DNA of 64,000 nt from the NCBI GenBank assembly GCA_024278455.1, contig JAJRTE010000258.1, positions 1 to 64,000 of the forward strand. The letters are read 5' to 3'. Below, piece by piece: positions 27,206-36,728 of the stretch; position 1 is the stretch's first letter; the number at the start of each line of letters is the position of its first letter. The DNA comes from Myxococcota bacterium. Its GTDB lineage: Bacteria; Myxococcota_A; UBA796; JAJRTE01. Below the pieces are notes generated by a model, which had not been told where the DNA came from, made no database searches, and saw only the letters and a list, made by a program, of their open reading frames with translations. The position numbers were made by a program, and so were the translations under genes.

Positions 27206-28102
27206 CTACACTCTCAACTCACGATGATGAACTTCTATCCGAACCCCCGACCTCCCGAGGGTTTTTCCGACTTCCTCCACGACGGCGACCGATCGGTGCT
27301 GCCCGCCAGTACATCCGATTGCAATCGTCAGGTAGCTCTTCCCCTCGTGCTCGTACTGGGGCAACAGAAACTCGAGAAAGCCGATGAGGCGCGTCATGAA
27401 CTCCTGGCTCACCTTGTGCCCGAACACGTAGTCGGCGACCTGCCGGTTTCGCCCATCGAACTCGGTCAGGCCCTCCACGAAGTGCGGATTCGGCAGAAAA
27501 CGAACGTCAAACACCAAGTCCGCATCGTAGGGCAACCCGTGACGGAACGAAAACGAGTAGAGGGTCACCTTGACCCCCCCCGTGCCCGAGGGCTCGAACT
27601 GCCGAATCAACTGCCTCCTCAGGTCGTGGATACTCAATTCACTCGTGTCGATCACCCAATCCGAAGCATCACGCAGCGGGCCGAGCGCCGCACGCTCACG
27701 CCGTATCAAGTTCGGTACAGACCCGGTCGCCACCAGGGGATGTGGCCTGCGCGTCTCCCGGTAGCGTGCATGCAACGTCTTGTCGTCCGCCTCCAAGAAA
27801 AGGATCTCGATGGGATATCCCTGGGAACGCAAGCCGGAAAAGGCGTCCGGATACGACGTGGGGTCCTCGTGTCCACGTACATCCATGCCGACCGCCACGC
27901 GACGAAGACCCGAACCGGATTTCTGGCAAAACGCCAGAAAGTCACCCAGCAACGGCAGCGGCAAATTGTCGACACAGAAATAGCCTATGTCCTCCAGTAC
28001 CTTCAACGCCTGGCTCTTCCCGGCGCCACTCAGGCCGCTGACTATCAGAATCCTCCTGCGCGCCTCGCCGGACCCCTCAGCCGTCCTGGTCGTCGTCGCC
28101 AT
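27206..28102 (-). CDS. rapZ: RNase adapter / nucleotide-binding protein RapZ
   Basis: 298 aa. N-terminal P-loop GLSGAGKSQALK; the C-terminal RapZ domain has RHGLPYDADLVFDVRFLPNPH and GCTGGQHRSV. In E. coli it binds sRNAs and presents GlmZ to RNase E; in other bacteria it senses UDP-GlcNAc. I chose ATG 28102 with GGAGG 11 nt upstream, which overlaps the end of hprK by 26 nt. An in-frame TTG lies at 28120. Conserved neighbour of hprK and ptsN. Confidence 0.93.
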   Translation of the reverse strand: MATTTRTAEGSGEARRRILIVSGLSGAGKSQALKVLEDIGYFCVDNLPLPLLGDFLAFCQKSGSGLRRVAVGMDVRGHEDPTSYPDAFSGLRSQGYPIEILFLEADDKTLHARYRETRRPHPLVATGSVPNLIRRERAALGPLRDASDWVIDTSELSIHDLRRQLIRQFEPSGTGGVKVTLYSFSFRHGLPYDADLVFDVRFLPNPHFVEGLTEFDGRNRQVADYVFGHKVSQEFMTRLIGFLEFLLPQYEHEGKSYLTIAIGCTGGQHRSVAVVEEVGKTLGRSGVRIEVHHRELRV

Positions 28103-29054
28103 AGGTCGTCTGGCCTCCAAGTGACTCCTCTGCGTTGATCGCCCAGCTCAGTTTTCTATGCAGCTCTTCAACAGAGTGGATCCCCTGCTGCCTCAGCAAC
28201 TGGTTCCGCGCGGCAACCTCAACGATAGTCGTCAGGTTGCGCCCGGGACTGACCGGAATCTGGAGCAGGGAGACCGGGTGATCCAGTATCTTGTGATACT
28301 TGTCATCCAGGCCCAACCTGTCGTACTCCTTTCGCTGATCCCAGTCGACGAGTTCGACCACCAGGTCGACCTGCTGCCGCTCCTTGACAGCAGAGATCCC
28401 GAACAGGTCCCTCACGTTGATGATACCGAGGCCCCGCAACTCCATGTGGTGCTTGATGAGATGAGACCCACTGCCCACGATCCCGCTCTCCGTGGACACG
28501 GTCACGTCGATCACGTCATCGGCTACCAATCGGTGCCCCCTGGAAACGAGATCCAACGCCAGTTCACTCTTTCCAACACCGCTGGCGCCGATGATGAGAA
28601 CGCCGAGTCCGAAGACTTCCACAAGCACACCGTGCACCGTGCCGACTCGAGTGAACGCCTCCTGGAAGTAGCGCCCCAACTCGGCCATGAATTCGTCGCT
28701 GTCGAGGCCGGTTCTGAACAAAGGTGCATTGTGTCTGTCCGCTAGTTGCAACATGCGCGGCGGAATCTCGTGATTCCGGGTCACAACCGTGAAAGGAACA
28801 TCGGAATCGAACAGGCTCTCCAAGCGCCCGGAAAGGACGTCTTCGTCCAGACCGCCCAGGTACATCATCTCCTTCTCGCCGAGGACCTGAACGCGCTCGA
28901 GGTCGAACGGTGCCACGCCGGTGAGGGCGAGTCCGGCCTTCTGCACGCGAGCCGAACGGATGACCCGGCCCAAACCACGCCTGCCGGCAACGAGGCGAAG
29001 TCCCAGGCGCTTGCCCGAGACCTGGTAGAGCCTTTCCACCGTCAGGGTAGCCAT
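28077..29054 (-). CDS. hprK: HPr kinase/phosphorylase
   Basis: 325 aa. The C-terminal catalytic domain has the Walker A motif GASGVGKSELALDL and the HprK signature LRGLGIINVRDLFG. It phosphorylates HPr on Ser46 or removes that phosphate, linking PTS state to metabolism. The Shine-Dalgarno is AGGAAGG. It ends in an acidic tail (GDDDQDG) and overlaps rapZ. In Proteobacteria it is found with ptsN and rapZ as here. Confidence 0.95.
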   Translation of the reverse strand: MATLTVERLYQVSGKRLGLRLVAGRRGLGRVIRSARVQKAGLALTGVAPFDLERVQVLGEKEMMYLGGLDEDVLSGRLESLFDSDVPFTVVTRNHEIPPRMLQLADRHNAPLFRTGLDSDEFMAELGRYFQEAFTRVGTVHGVLVEVFGLGVLIIGASGVGKSELALDLVSRGHRLVADDVIDVTVSTESGIVGSGSHLIKHHMELRGLGIINVRDLFGISAVKERQQVDLVVELVDWDQRKEYDRLGLDDKYHKILDHPVSLLQIPVSPGRNLTTIVEVAARNQLLRQQGIHSVEELHRKLSWAINAEESLGGQTTYGDDDQDG

Positions 29055-29064
29055 TCGACCTTCC

Positions 29065-29517
29065 TCACAACCGCATGTCTTCGTCGATCACGGCCTGGTA
29101 GAGACTCGATGCGTCCGTTGCTCGCATGAGCGCCTCCCGGCACGCTGCCCGGCGCAGCAGCCTCGAGACTCTTGCCAGCGCCTGCAGCCCCACGTTGTTG
29201 TCAGGCGTGAGGAGGACGAAGAACAGGTGGGTCGGCTTGCCGTCGATGGCTGCGAAATCGATCCCGCCGGTGCTGCGTCCCAGCAAGGCCACAAGGTGCG
29301 CGATGGACGACATCCGGCCATGCGGGATGGCAACGCCATCCCCAATGCCGGTGCTTCCCAACCGCTCCCGGTCCTCCAGCACTTTCAGGACGGTGTTCCC
29401 GTCAAGGTGGTGGACTTGTGCAATTCTGCCGGCCAATTCCGCCAACACGTCGTCCCTGGTGTGGCTGGCCAGGTCCGCGATTACCGAATCCTGGTTCAAG
29501 AAATCAGCAATTTTCAT
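29065..29517 (-). CDS. ptsN: PTS EIIA-Ntr regulatory protein
   Basis: 150 aa, MKIADFLNQDSVI start with GGAG ten nt upstream. The phosphorylation site is GVAIPHGRM, in the standard EIIA-Ntr context. It typically regulates nitrogen, potassium and envelope stress by binding partners according to phosphorylation state. In most Proteobacteria ptsN follows rpoN and hpf; here both are absent and a 410-nt noncoding gap (29518-29927) separates it from lptB. Confidence 0.92.
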   Translation of the reverse strand: MKIADFLNQDSVIADLASHTRDDVLAELAGRIAQVHHLDGNTVLKVLEDRERLGSTGIGDGVAIPHGRMSSIAHLVALLGRSTGGIDFAAIDGKPTHLFFVLLTPDNNVGLQALARVSRLLRRAACREALMRATDASSLYQAVIDEDMRL

Positions 29518-29766
29518 AACTATCGACTCCAATCAAGAAGCCTCGCCAGAAATCGAAAGCGACCGCTGGCGGTTGTTTGCGCACGCAGCCCACCGCCCGG
29601 CAGGTGGGAGAGGCTCTCCCGCTGTGCCCGAACCCCGCCACCAACCGGCGACGCCCGGGACGCGCGATACGCCTGGACACGCTGCTGCCAGACGCTGGTA
29701 ATCGCTCCTCCACCCTCGATCACGTCCTATCTCGCCTTGCACGCGGGTGGCAGCGAGCTTGCCGTG

Positions 29767-29795
29767 ATTATATAGCAAGTGGTCATCGGCAACAA
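29767..29795 (-). promoter_or_regulatory. candidate sigma-70 promoter for ptsN-hprK-rapZ-EIIA-ptsH-ptsI
   Basis: On the minus strand: TTGTTG, a 17-nt spacer and a perfect TATAAT. It lies about 250 nt upstream of the ptsN ATG. The long leader contains no ORF I can support. Confidence 0.45.
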
Positions 29796-29927
29796 TGCGA
29801 ATCCAGGGGACGGAACGATTCGGCCAGGATCACCACGTGCCGCCCGCTGCAAAACGAAACCGGAAAGCGCGTGCTGAGGCTTCGAAGGTGGCAAGCACCG
29901 GCCCCATTCCACCACACCTTCGGCCTG

Positions 29928-30674
29928 TCAGTCACCGAAGGAATGCGGACCGAAATAGGCGTCCCTCGCGACGGCACTTCCCGCGATATCCTCGGGGCGC
30001 CCTCGAGCCAGAATCCGCCCATCGGCCATCAGATACGCCAGGTCACACAACTCGAGCCACTCGTGCACATTGTGGTCTGTCAGGAAGACGCCGATACGCC
30101 TCGATGCCATCTCCCGAATCCAGCGTTTCAACTCGTCGATTCCCTTCGGGTCCAGGCCCGTGAACGGCTCATCCAGGAGCACGATGCTCGGGCGAAGCGC
30201 CAGAACGCGCGCCACTTCCAACCTCCTCCGCTCGCCGCCAGACAACGAACGGGCCACAGCACTCCGGATGGATTGGAGACCCATGTCCCCGAGCAGCGCG
30301 TCCGCCCGGCGCTTCGCCTCCTCGCGCTCCACCCCCGCCACCTCGAGCACCAACGCGAGGTTGTCCTCCACCGACAGTCCCCGGAAGACTGACGGCTCCT
30401 GGGCCAGGTACCCAAGCCCGCGACGAGCCCGCCGGAAAAGGGGCTCCCGGGTGACATCGACGCCGTCGAGCACGACCGTGCCAGCGTCCGGTCTCAACAG
30501 GCCGGCCAGCATCCGAAAGCAGGTCGTCTTCCCAGCCCCGTTCGGACCGAATAGCCCGGCGACTTGACCTCGAGCCACGGCCAACGATACATCGATGACC
30601 ACCTCACGGGCACGAAACCGCTTGCACAGGCCCCGGGCGCTCAAGTCGGCTATCTCCCGGCTCCCATCCCTCAT
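29928..30674 (-). CDS. lptB: LPS export ABC transporter ATPase LptB
   Basis: 248 aa. Walker A GPNGAGKTT, signature LSGGERRR, Walker B IVLLDEPFTGLDP and the H-loop LTDHNVHE are all intact. It powers LptB2FG, which extracts LPS from the inner membrane. Start at ATG 30674, overlapping the stop of the LptC/A-like gene (ATGA). lptF and lptG are not in the window. Confidence 0.92.
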   Translation of the reverse strand: MRDGSREIADLSARGLCKRFRAREVVIDVSLAVARGQVAGLFGPNGAGKTTCFRMLAGLLRPDAGTVVLDGVDVTREPLFRRARRGLGYLAQEPSVFRGLSVEDNLALVLEVAGVEREEAKRRADALLGDMGLQSIRSAVARSLSGGERRRLEVARVLALRPSIVLLDEPFTGLDPKGIDELKRWIREMASRRIGVFLTDHNVHEWLELCDLAYLMADGRILARGRPEDIAGSAVARDAYFGPHSFGD

Positions 30675-31420
30675 GGCCCATCCAATGTCCATCGCACGCG
30701 GCAGCGCTCGCACTCCACACGGCCGGTTTCCATATCGAGAACGATACGACTTCCCGTCATGCTGTCCGTGCCATCCGTCAACGTGGGCTGCTCTTCCATG
30801 GTCAAGCGCCCGGCTGCGGGATCGTAGCTCACCTTGCCTGCCCGGCCCTTCCAGGGACCACGCTCGAACGTCACGTCCCCCGTGGCCACGAGCCGGGAAA
30901 CGCCCCCCGAAGGCCCCGTTTCGTGGTCCATCGCCAGTCGCTCGCACGCCAGGGTCAACGGTCCCCAACGGAGCCGGACCAGACCCTCGAACCACCCCGA
31001 TCGGCTCACGGTGTCGCCCACGAAGCGCATGGCCGAAATCTGGATACTACCGTCCCCGGCCGAGGAGGGACCGGCTGGCTCGTCGATGTCACTCGGCGAT
31101 GGCTCGGTCTCGGCGTGGCGCGCAGCCTGCGCGACCTCGAATCCCAGGTCCCACGACGGTTGCCCGCGAACAGCCCCGGGCGCCGGCGACGGAGAAGACC
31201 GGGCGAAGGCGTAGGGCAACTCCGTCACCCCCTTCTCCGCCGGAGATCGCTTCCCGCCGCCCGACAGGCCCGGGAGGCCCATCTGTGCGGTGAGCAGAGT
31301 CCAGATGGCGGAAGGCCTCGAGTCGATACTTACCCGGATTGCGACCAGGCGATGTCCGCCACGCTCAAAGCGCACCCGACCCGCGCGCAACGTGCCGATC
31401 TGCTCGCCACCGTCCCACAA
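30671..31420 (-). CDS. LptC/LptA (OstA)-like LPS transport protein, 3' part of a frameshifted gene
   Basis: About 249 codons in this frame. The C-terminal half (VATGDVTFERGPWKGRAGKV and VSYDPAAGRLTMEEQPTLTD) is the OstA/LptA beta-jellyroll that carries LPS across the periplasm; the N-terminal part (EQIGTLRAGRVRFE) recalls LptC. The nominal start at 31420 is a TTG lacking a ribosome binding site. Reading back in this frame, the coding character continues to about 31480. The true beginning appears to be the lipoprotein ORF at 31429-31629 in another frame. Adding one base to the C9 tract at 31481-31489 (G9 on the coding strand) fuses both into a 319-residue ORF. It is followed by lptB with ATGA overlap. 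Confidence 0.7.
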   Translation of the reverse strand: MWDGGEQIGTLRAGRVRFERGGHRLVAIRVSIDSRPSAIWTLLTAQMGLPGLSGGGKRSPAEKGVTELPYAFARSSPSPAPGAVRGQPSWDLGFEVAQAARHAETEPSPSDIDEPAGPSSAGDGSIQISAMRFVGDTVSRSGWFEGLVRLRWGPLTLACERLAMDHETGPSGGVSRLVATGDVTFERGPWKGRAGKVSYDPAAGRLTMEEQPTLTDGTDSMTGSRIVLDMETGRVECERCRVRWTLDGP

Positions 31421-31428
31421 CCTGCTCG

Positions 31429-31629
31429 TCAGGTCATCGATGATCGTGGCGGGGGGGGTACGCGGTGCCGGGCCGGTTCGCCCCCCCCCTCGAGGCAGCC
31501 GATGAGCAGCAACGCCGGCGCCACGAGGAGCAGTGCCAGGCGAGGCGCGGCAAGATTGGGAGAGACCGGGCGGCTGCTGCCCCCTTGTCTCTTCGACCCG
31601 ATGTGGCCCTGTCCGCGCAGCTCACGCAT
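31429..31629 (-). pseudogene. 5' fragment of the LptC/A-like gene: lipoprotein signal, out of frame with the body
   Basis: Begins at ATG 31629, overlapping the lpxL stop (ATGCGTGA), with GGAGAGGG upstream. The hydrophobic segment LALLLVAPALLLIGC is a good lipobox. The frame ends at a TGA at 31429, just past a C9 tract at 31481-31489 and a G8 tract at 31451-31458. A one-base insertion in the first tract restores the frame to the LptA-like body. The interruption may be an assembly error, phase variation or a real mutation. Confidence 0.65.
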
Positions 31630-32536
31630 GCCACGCCCTCTCCGTGGTCGAGGCTGCCCACCTCCGGTGGAACCAAGGCCAGGCAACCGGGTCCGCCAGG
31701 ATCGCGGCCCCCAACAGTTCGTTCACCCGGGCCATGAGGGCGCAGGCTCGCTCGACGAGGCTGCCTCCGGCCGCGGGAGCCACGACAGGCGGCAAGATTC
31801 GAACGCGGTATCGCCGGACGGACTCGCGCTCCATGAAACCGGCGACCAGTGCGGCACCCGTCTCCAGCGCCAACATGGCGGGCACGATCGGGGTATGGGC
31901 CGGTTTTCCGAGAAACGGCAACATGGCTCCCCGGGTATGGCTGTGCTGGTCGACAAGAATCCCCACGATACGGCCTCGAGAAAGGTGGTGCTCGAGATGG
32001 GAGCGGCTGGTTTCGCGCCCCCTCACAAGAGACTGTACACCGTTTTGCGCCCGGAAGTCAGTCACCAGGCGATTCAAGCGCGGGTATCGCATCTCGTTGA
32101 CGATGGCGTAGAGGGGATAGTGCCTGGCGAGCTTCATGGCCATGAGTTCCCAGTTGCCGACGTGCCCGGTCAAGAAGACGGCGCCGCGACCGGGAGCGAG
32201 AGCGGCATCGAGGTGCTGCCGGCCATCGATGACGACCCGCGTTTCCAGGGCAGGATCTTGGCCGGGCCACTGGAGCAGGGCAACGACCTCCTCGCCCATG
32301 CGCTCGAACACGGCCCTTGCCATCTTTCGTGCTTCTCGATCGGATTCCAGGTGGAGGATGGTCCGGAGCTGAGTGGCGGCGATCCGGGCGTCCCGGCGCC
32401 CGAGGCGATACCAGGTGGCGCCGAGTGTTCTGCCGATTCGAACGGCCAGGCCCGGGGGGAGACGAGCGAGGAGAGCGGCCAACGTTCTTGCGGTGGCGAA
32501 CAGGAAGAGGTCCTCGTATCGCTGGGGTATGCGCAT
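31622..32536 (-). CDS. lpxL: lysophospholipid/lipid A acyltransferase (LpxL/HtrB family)
   Basis: 304 aa, the usual size. The catalytic motif HxxxxE is in TGHVGNWELM; the downstream LVDQHSH matches the conserved family segment. It adds a secondary acyl chain to lipid A precursors at the inner membrane. It lies between pyrG and the LptC/A-like gene, so lipid A acylation is linked to LPS export. lpxL versus lpxM cannot be decided from sequence alone. Confidence 0.85.
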   Translation of the reverse strand: MRIPQRYEDLFLFATARTLAALLARLPPGLAVRIGRTLGATWYRLGRRDARIAATQLRTILHLESDREARKMARAVFERMGEEVVALLQWPGQDPALETRVVIDGRQHLDAALAPGRGAVFLTGHVGNWELMAMKLARHYPLYAIVNEMRYPRLNRLVTDFRAQNGVQSLVRGRETSRSHLEHHLSRGRIVGILVDQHSHTRGAMLPFLGKPAHTPIVPAMLALETGAALVAGFMERESVRRYRVRILPPVVAPAAGGSLVERACALMARVNELLGAAILADPVAWPWFHRRWAASTTERAWHA

Positions 32537-32555
32537 GGGTCCGTCCCGTTGCCCG

Positions 32556-34286
32556 TCAGGCGTCGCCCCGGCCGGAATCCATGGGACGTTTCGACACGCC
32601 GGCGGTGCGCGTGGCGCGGCGCGTCTTTCCGGGGGCGGTCCGGGGCCGGCGCCTGGTTTTCCGCGGCCGCAACGTTCCCTGCCGCTTTTCCATCGCGGCC
32701 TTCACGAACGAACTGAAGATGGGGTGCGGATAGGCAGGCTTCGACTTGAATTCGGGATGTAATTGGCAGCCCAGGAACCACGGGTGTCGCTTCAATTCGA
32801 CGATTTCCACCAGGTCGTGCCCGGCCAAGGTCCCGCTGATGACCAGCCCCTTGCGCTCGAGCCGGCGGCGATAGGCACTGTTGAATTCATAGCGGTGCCG
32901 ATGTCGCTCCGAGATGGTGGTCTGGCCATAGACTTCGGCAGCCAGGGTCCGCGGCGCGATCTCACAGGGATAGGCGCCCAACCGCATGGTGCCACCGACC
33001 TGGCTGACCCGCTTCTGCTCTTCCATGAGGTCGATGACAGGGTGTGCACAGTGGTCATGGAACTCCTTGCTTCCCGCGCCCGCGATGTCGGCGACGTTTC
33101 TCGCGAATTCAACGACGGCAAGTTGCATGCCGAGACAGATTCCGAGGAAGGGCAGCCCGTTTTCCCGGGCATAGGTGATCGCGGCGATCTTGCCCTCCAC
33201 GCCCCGCTCGCCGAATCCGCCGGGAACCAGGACGGCATCGACATCGCCCAACGTGTCCGCGCACACCGCTCGTCCCTCTTCGCCTTCGAACCCCTCGGAG
33301 TCGATGTACTTCACTTCCACGTGGCAGCGGTGCGCAATGCCCCCATGAATCAGCGCCTCGTTGAGGCTCTTGTATGATTCGACCAGGTGTACGTACTTGC
33401 CCACAATGCCTATCGTGACCTTCGCGGTGGGGTTCTCGAACCTGTCCACGATGTCGGTCCAATGTCTCAGGTCCGGCATGCGGGTCCAGATGTTGAGCTT
33501 CTCGAGGATCTTGGCATCCAGGTCTTCCTCGTGAAGACTCAGGGGAACGGCATACACGGTGCGCACGTCGATGGCCGAAATCACGTCGTCCGGCTTCAGG
33601 TTGCAGTAGAGGGCGATCTTGGCCTTGATCTCGGGTGTCAGTTCGCGGTCGGAACGGCACAGGAGGATATCCGGCTGGATACCGATCTCCCTGAGTTCCC
33701 GCACCGAATGCTGCGTTGGCTTGGTCTTGAGTTCTCCGGCCGTCTCGACATAGGGTACCAGCGTCACATGGATGTAGAGGACGTTCTCGCGCCCGACATC
33801 GGCCCTGAACTGGCGAATCGCCTCCAGGAAGGGGTGGCTCTCGATGTCGCCGACAGTGCCCCCGACCTCGACGATGACGATGTCGACATCGGCAGCGACA
33901 CGGCAAATGTTCAGCTTGATTTCATCCGTGATGTGCGGAATCACCTGGACGGTTCGCCCGAGGTAGCGGCCCTGTCGCTCCTTGGCGATCACGGATTCGT
34001 AGACCTGACCGGTGGTGAAGTTGTTGGCGTGGGTCATGGTGGCTCGAGTGAACCGCTCGTAGTGTCCCAGGTCCAGGTCGGTCTCCGTACCGTCGTCGGT
34101 CACGTAGACTTCCCCATGCTGATAGGGATTCATGGTTCCAGGATCCACGTTGATGTAGGGATCCATTTTCAGGAGGGTCACGCGCAGGGCGCGCGTCTCG
34201 AGCAGGGCACCTATGGACGACGCTGCGAGTCCTTTGCCGAGAGAAGAAAGCACGCCACCGGTCACAAAAATGAACTTGGTTTTCAT
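32556..34286 (-). CDS. pyrG: CTP synthase
   Basis: 576 aa against about 545 in the family. N-terminal synthetase domain starts [20 protein letters not shown]. The glutaminase domain has the nucleophile [10 protein letters not shown] and the catalytic HPEFKS. Synthesises CTP from UTP, ATP and glutamine. The extra length is a basic, Arg/Lys-rich C-terminal tail of about 35 residues after the normal end, unusual for this enzyme and probably disordered. Confidence 0.95.
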   Translation of the reverse strand: MKTKFIFVTGGVLSSLGKGLAASSIGALLETRALRVTLLKMDPYINVDPGTMNPYQHGEVYVTDDGTETDLDLGHYERFTRATMTHANNFTTGQVYESVIAKERQGRYLGRTVQVIPHITDEIKLNICRVAADVDIVIVEVGGTVGDIESHPFLEAIRQFRADVGRENVLYIHVTLVPYVETAGELKTKPTQHSVRELREIGIQPDILLCRSDRELTPEIKAKIALYCNLKPDDVISAIDVRTVYAVPLSLHEEDLDAKILEKLNIWTRMPDLRHWTDIVDRFENPTAKVTIGIVGKYVHLVESYKSLNEALIHGGIAHRCHVEVKYIDSEGFEGEEGRAVCADTLGDVDAVLVPGGFGERGVEGKIAAITYARENGLPFLGICLGMQLAVVEFARNVADIAGAGSKEFHDHCAHPVIDLMEEQKRVSQVGGTMRLGAYPCEIAPRTLAAEVYGQTTISERHRHRYEFNSAYRRRLERKGLVISGTLAGHDLVEIVELKRHPWFLGCQLHPEFKSKPAYPHPIFSSFVKAAMEKRQGTLRPRKTRRRPRTAPGKTRRATRTAGVSKRPMDSGRGDA

Positions 34287-34364
34287 CCGTTCGTCCCAGG
34301 TGCCCGGAAAAGCAAAAGGAAGGCCCCGCGACCTTCCTTCGTCATCACTCTCGATCCGACGGCA

Positions 34365-34757
34365 TCAGCGCTTGGAATACTGGTACCGCTTTCGCGCACC
34401 GGGCCTGCCGTACTTCTTTCGCTCGACCATACGGGCGTCTCGAGTCAAGAAGCCTGCCTTTTTCAACACCGGCCGGAGGTTTTCATCGTACTCGACCAGG
34501 ACGCGCGCGAGGCCGTGACGAATGGCTCCGGCCTGACCGGAAAGACCACCTCCCTTGACATTCACCAGCACGTCGAACTGGGTCTCGGTCCCGGTCAACG
34601 CCAGCGGCGCGCGCAGCACCATCTTCGACGTGGCACGCCCGAAGTACTCATCCAACGGGCGGCGATTGACCAGGATCTGGCCACTTCCCGGCTTCAAAAA
34701 CACCCGAGCCACCGATGTTTTTCGCCGTCCAACCGCGTGATACACCTTTTCTGCCAT
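34365..34757 (-). CDS. rpsI: 30S ribosomal protein S9
   Basis: 130 aa, complete, ending [17 protein letters not shown], the conserved tail that reaches the P-site tRNA anticodon. Follows rplM by 50 nt, the universal rplM-rpsI pair. Confidence 0.97.
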   Translation of the reverse strand: MAEKVYHAVGRRKTSVARVFLKPGSGQILVNRRPLDEYFGRATSKMVLRAPLALTGTETQFDVLVNVKGGGLSGQAGAIRHGLARVLVEYDENLRPVLKKAGFLTRDARMVERKKYGRPGARKRYQYSKR

Positions 34758-34807
34758 GAAGGTTCCTCTCCACCCATGATGTCATGCCGCAACGGCACTT
34801 CATGCGT

Positions 34808-35236
34808 TCAAACCGGGAAGGGCTCCGGCTTCTGAGCCTGGTGCGGGTGATCGGCTCCCCGATAGACCTTGAGCTTCCCGATCAATCGTCTTCCCAATCG
34901 ATTCTTGGGAAGCATGCCCCATACCGCGTGGCGGAAAACCTCCTCGGGCCTGTCCGCCAGCATCTCCCTCGCTGTCCGAGTCTTCAAGCCACCCGGGTAG
35001 CCACTGTGCCGGTAGTACTTCTTGTTGTCCAGTTTCGTGCCGGTCAGCTTCACCTTGTCAGCGTTGATCACCACGACGAAATCTCCCACATCCACGTGCG
35101 GCGTAAACATGGGCTTGTGCTTTCCTCGCAAGATGGATGCTATCCTCGTGGCCAATCTGCCCAGAACCTGGTCGGTCGCATCGACGACATACCAGCTCTG
35201 CTGAACTTCACCCGGCTTCGCGGAAATCGTGTTCAT
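34808..35236 (-). CDS. rplM: 50S ribosomal protein L13
   Basis: 142 aa with start ATG 35236; motifs [16 protein letters not shown] and [12 protein letters not shown] confirm L13. Upstream in-frame codons would add an N-terminal extension not found in the family. First gene of rplM-rpsI, with a candidate promoter at 35284-35313. Confidence 0.96.
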   Translation of the reverse strand: MNTISAKPGEVQQSWYVVDATDQVLGRLATRIASILRGKHKPMFTPHVDVGDFVVVINADKVKLTGTKLDNKKYYRHSGYPGGLKTRTAREMLADRPEEVFRHAVWGMLPKNRLGRRLIGKLKVYRGADHPHQAQKPEPFPV

Positions 35237-35283
35237 CTCTCGTGTCCCAGTTATGCGAACCAATGGCCTCTCCAAAGCCTCCC

Positions 35284-35313
35284 TATTTATCCGGCGTACC
35301 CCGGGCAAGTCAA
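35284..35313 (-). promoter_or_regulatory. candidate promoter for rplM-rpsI
   Basis: On the minus strand: TTGACT, 18-nt spacer, TAAATA, giving a 5' leader of about 40 nt before the rplM start at 35236. A highly expressed ribosomal protein operon is expected to have a good promoter here. Confidence 0.55.
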
Positions 35314-35448
35314 GATCTTTTTTCCACCTCGCCCGTTCGTCGTACTACTCGATTGATTTTTGTTGCACAATAGGAAAGGGTTGGTAATCATGAGCCGGTT
35401 CTCCAGGTGAAGGTCCTGCCGTCATCTCGATCAGCAAGGCGGAACTAT

Positions 35449-35781
35449 ATGAAACTGGGACAAAAACACACATGCTTCGAATGCGGGATCAAATTCTACG
35501 ATCTCGAGAAACCGGCACCGGTCTGCCCCAAGTGCGGTGTCGACCAACGACTGGCGCCCGGCTCGGGCTACTCCGACAGCAGGAGCGAAAAACGCCGCCG
35601 CCCCGGTCCACCTCGAGACGAGCTTCCCACACGCGAGGTGTCAGGAGAACTCGATGCGCCCGGCGAAGTGGATGATGAATTCATCGAAGACACCGGCACG
35701 GACTACGACGTGGATGAGATCGTCGTGCCCACGGAAGACGTCGAGGGAGCGGCAGAGGACGACGACGATAGCTTCGGATAG
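35449..35781 (+). CDS. FYDLN-acid domain protein (TIGR02300-like)
   Basis: 110 aa. The N-terminal zinc ribbon has CFECGIKFYDLEK and CPKCG, the FYDLN-acid signature. The C-terminal half is a low-complexity acidic tail (many D and E, ending EDDDDSFG). Function unknown in the family, which occurs in Alpha- and Deltaproteobacteria. It is the only rightward gene between 20.5 and 56.8 kb. Confidence 0.85.
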   Translation: MKLGQKHTCFECGIKFYDLEKPAPVCPKCGVDQRLAPGSGYSDSRSEKRRRPGPPRDELPTREVSGELDAPGEVDDEFIEDTGTDYDVDEIVVPTEDVEGAAEDDDDSFG

Positions 35782-35802
35782 ACAAGCCGCCAGGTGCTCG
35801 CG

Positions 35803-36585
35803 CTATTCTCCAATCGTTCGGCGCTCGCGCTCGATCCCGCGTCGCGGGGCGTAACCCACCTGTTCCAGAAAAAGTCCCTTCGCCGGTGCCGTTCTCCCGG
35901 CCGACTTCCTATCCCTGCCAGCGAGGATGTCCCGGAATTCCTCCGGCGACGTGCGGCCACGCCCGACGTCAACCAGTGTTCCCACCAGGATTCTCACCAT
36001 GTGCCTCAAGAATCCGTCTCCCGTGACTACAATGCGCCGGATCCGATGCGACCCGGGCACGATATCGATCCGCTCGATACGGCGGACGCGATTCGTGATG
36101 TCGCAACCGGCAGCACAGAACGCGCTGAAGTCATGTGGCCCAAGCGCGGCCTCCGCCGCGTGCTGCATGGCGGCGATGTCAAGAGGCCTCACGATGTGCC
36201 AGGCGTACCGGTCCCAGAAGACGGAGCGCACGGGGCCATCGAGCAAGTGATAGGCGTACCGCTTCCACAGAGCGTCTTTCCGCGCATGAAAGCCGGGAAA
36301 CACCTCCTCCAGTGCCAGGATCACGATGTCGCGAGGCAATGTGGCGTTGAGAGCACGCTGCAGCTCCGCCGGGGACATGGGATGCTCGGTCTCGAAATGA
36401 GCCACCTGGGCTCGAGCATGAACACCGGCGTCGGTGCGTCCCGCTCCTTGTACCCTGTGGGCGCCGCCCAGGATCGCGCGAATGCGCGTTTCCAGCTCAC
36501 CCTGGATGGTCGGCCCCGTTGGTTGCACCTGCCAGCCGTGGTAGGCTGATCCATCGTACTCCAGGACCATCTTCAGCGTTCGCAT
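35803..36585 (-). CDS. truA: tRNA pseudouridine(38-40) synthase
   Basis: 260 aa from ATG 36585 with GGAG upstream. The catalytic Asp is in the GAGRTDAGVHA motif, and RHMVRILVGTLVDVGRG matches the conserved TruA C-terminal segment. Isomerises U38-U40 in the anticodon arm. An upstream in-frame start at 36630 would give an improbable Ser/Arg-rich extension. Confidence 0.93.
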   Translation of the reverse strand: MRTLKMVLEYDGSAYHGWQVQPTGPTIQGELETRIRAILGGAHRVQGAGRTDAGVHARAQVAHFETEHPMSPAELQRALNATLPRDIVILALEEVFPGFHARKDALWKRYAYHLLDGPVRSVFWDRYAWHIVRPLDIAAMQHAAEAALGPHDFSAFCAAGCDITNRVRRIERIDIVPGSHRIRRIVVTGDGFLRHMVRILVGTLVDVGRGRTSPEEFRDILAGRDRKSAGRTAPAKGLFLEQVGYAPRRGIERERRTIGE

Positions 36586-36728
36586 CGCACTTCTCCGAGG
36601 GTCGCGCCGAGACGCCGTGCTGCAAGCCATTCTCGCGGATTGGTTCGTCCCGCCAACGCGCCATGCCCACCCTTCGATGGGGCACGACGTCGAGGCGGCA
36701 AGGCTGTTGGTCGACCGAAGGCCGGGAG

